This document shows, piece by piece, positions 5,433-6,247 of a stretch of 6,247 bases of DNA. The stretch spans positions 1 to 6,247 of the forward strand of contig JACMIS010000311.1 in assembly GCA_014381035.1 (NCBI GenBank), given 5' to 3'. The notes under the pieces were generated by a model, which saw nothing but the letters and a program-made list of their open reading frames with translations, did not search any database and was not told the DNA's origin. This DNA comes from Armatimonadota bacterium (GTDB lineage Bacteria > Armatimonadota > Armatimonadia > Armatimonadales > Armatimonadaceae). The position numbers were made by a program, and so were the translations under genes. Each line of letters starts with the position of its first letter. Position 1 is the stretch's first letter.

Positions 5433-5704
5433 CAAGCGAAGAACCCATCGCGGAGGAGACCACACCGCGAGAGCATCCCCGCGACCCGCTTCACGGCATC
5501 ACTCTGGCGCATATACTCGAAGAACTGGTAGATTTCATCGGCTGGGACGCGATGGGCGAGCGCATCCCCATCCGATGCTTCACCACCGACCCGAGTATCG
5601 GATCGAGTCTCAAATTCCTGCGCAAAACGCCGTGGGCGCGGGAAAAAGTGGAAAGCATGTACCTGTATATGCTGCGCGAAAAGGCACGGCAGGCGCGTCG
5701 TTAG
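5429..5704 (+). CDS. VF530/DUF2132 family small protein
   Basis: A 91-aa protein starting with GTG at 5429. The start codon shares the bases GTGA with the TGA stop of the GH18 gene, and GGAG lies 8 nt upstream within the GH18 tail, so translation is probably coupled. Residues 19-80 match the VF530 (DUF2132) family as I remember it: [16 protein letters not shown] (19-34), GW (38-39), GERIPIRCF (43-51), then the very conserved [13 protein letters not shown] (54-66) and [13 protein letters not shown] (67-79). The first 18 residues are acidic and likely disordered; the end ([10 protein letters not shown]) is basic. The family is named after Vibrio fischeri VF530, which has a small helical fold proposed to bind DNA; its cellular role is not established. 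No signal peptide, so it is cytoplasmic, unlike its secreted upstream neighbour. The stop codon forms the base of a hairpin that may end transcription. Confidence 0.9.
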   Translation: MTSEEPIAEETTPREHPRDPLHGITLAHILEELVDFIGWDAMGERIPIRCFTTDPSIGSSLKFLRKTPWAREKVESMYLYMLREKARQARR

Positions 5705-5729
5705 TGTGCGCTGGGGGTAGCACACACTA
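5702..5729. terminator. Hairpin between convergent genes, possible bidirectional terminator
   Basis: TAGTGTGCGCT and AGCACACACTA form an 11-bp stem with a 6-base loop (GGGGGT). The stem has one C-A mismatch in the rightward RNA, which becomes a G-U pair in the leftward RNA. It begins at the VF530-gene stop codon and ends 1 bp before the SDR stop. On the rightward side a loosely T-rich stretch (TCTACTTGTATTCTT) follows; on the leftward side there is no T-run. Confidence 0.5.
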
Positions 5730-5730
5730 T

Positions 5731-6247
5731 CTACTTGTATTCTTGCGCGGAATAGTTCGTACCGGATGGTCCGCTGTCGGCAAGGAGCGCGGGGACGAGT
5801 GCGCCGGGGAGCACGGATTCCACGTCGCCCATCGCGTTCGGTCCGCCCATGTCGGTACGTAGCCAGCCGGGATCGAGTGTGTTTGCCAGTACGTTGGTGC
5901 CGCGTAGTTCCGCCGCCAGATCCTGGGTGTATTTATCGATAGCCGCTTTAGACACGCTGTAAGGGGCGAGTTGCGGCGTGCCCTTGATCCCCGACGAGAG
6001 GTTGATAATCCGTCCGTAATTGCGTGCTTTCATGGGCGGCGCAAACGCATTGCACAGCGCGACAACCGCGAACAGGTTGGTTTGAAAAGACGCCTGCCAT
6101 TCTTCCTGCGTAATGTCCCAGATCTCGCGCCACGCGTTCTGGATCGCGGCATTGTTGTACAGAATATCCACCGGGACGTTCCGTTCGTTGACGCCCCGAA
6201 CAACATCGGCTACTCCCGCCGCACTTCCCAGATCGCCGGACACCGCG
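5731..6247 (-). CDS. Short-chain dehydrogenase/reductase (SDR), C-terminal part; N-terminus outside the window
   Basis: The frame is open at the right edge; about 172 residues are visible and the first ~65 residues of a classical SDR, including the TGxxxGIG nucleotide-binding motif, lie outside. A GTG near 6243 reads as an internal Val (AVSGDLGSAAG), not a start. Seen in order from that Val: ILYNNAAIQ (NNAG-type motif, residues 30-33), N56 in FQTNLFAV, the catalytic Ser pair 83-84 in INLSSG, and the catalytic Y95-S-V-S-K99. PGWLRTDMGGPNA (125-137) is the usual SDR segment after beta-6. The family carries out NAD(P)-dependent oxidation or reduction of alcohols and carbonyls; the substrate cannot be told. 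The catalytic tetrad is intact in what is visible. It converges on the GH18/VF530 pair and is probably a separate transcription unit. Confidence 0.93.
   Translation of the reverse strand, partial: AVSGDLGSAAGVADVVRGVNERNVPVDILYNNAAIQNAWREIWDITQEEWQASFQTNLFAVVALCNAFAPPMKARNYGRIINLSSGIKGTPQLAPYSVSKAAIDKYTQDLAAELRGTNVLANTLDPGWLRTDMGGPNAMGDVESVLPGALVPALLADSGPSGTNYSAQEYK

Noticed and set aside
4464..5465. Long open frame (333 codons) on the minus strand opposite the GH18 gene
   Set aside because: It is the antisense of a gene with all GH18 catalytic motifs; the translation is Arg/Phe/Val-rich with no recognisable domain and has no ribosome-binding site.
6241..6243. GTG as the start codon of the SDR gene
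   Set aside because: A start here would remove the Rossmann nucleotide-binding N-terminus; the frame is open to the window edge, so this is an internal Val codon.

Overview
The window looks like chromosomal DNA of a member of the Armatimonadota, with Planctomycetota-like lineages as the less likely alternative. The main reason is the 283-aa type II/IV-like prepilin. It has the [10 protein letters not shown]-terminus followed by [19 protein letters not shown] and a C-terminal H-x9-DG motif, a family these phyla carry in large paralogous sets. Small lipoproteins, NodB-like deacetylases with C-terminal jelly-roll-like domains and many LacI regulators fit the same lifestyle. The taxonomic call is inference from protein style, not from a marker gene.

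Layout. Five genes run leftward (minus strand): a LacI-family regulator (4109-3090), the H-x9-DG prepilin (3015-2164), a small lipoprotein (2102-1881), a NodB/polysaccharide-deacetylase-like secreted protein (1852-449) and the N-terminal part of another lipoprotein cut by the left edge (424-1). Gaps of 74, 61, 28 and 24 bp suggest one transcription unit, perhaps with an internal promoter before the prepilin. Two hairpins lie at and after the prepilin stop codon and could set the ratio of prepilin to downstream products. Two genes run rightward: a secreted GH18 (chitinase-like) protein (4416-5432) and a VF530/DUF2132-family small protein (5429-5704) that overlaps it by 4 bp. A short-chain dehydrogenase fragment (6247-5731, minus) converges on them, with a hairpin in the 26-bp gap.

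The control region is 4110-4415, between lacI and the GH18 gene. It holds three LacI-type operator sites of consensus TCRAASCGSTTYGA whose centres are exactly 32 bp apart (4145.5, 4177.5, 4209.5). The right-hand site fills the 17-bp spacer of a good leftward promoter (TTGACA-N17-TACCAT). This predicts tight autorepression of lacI and its downstream genes. Nearer the GH18 gene there is a different CG-centred palindrome (GAAACGTTTC), which could bind another LacI-family protein, and a pair of interleaved inverted repeats.

Working model (inference): a sugar-responsive LacI regulator controls a set of exported proteins (prepilin, two lipoproteins, a deacetylase-like protein, and possibly the divergent GH18) for handling amino-sugar polysaccharides such as chitin or peptidoglycan-like material at the cell surface. 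No CRISPR array, tRNA, rRNA, insertion sequence or phage gene was seen.
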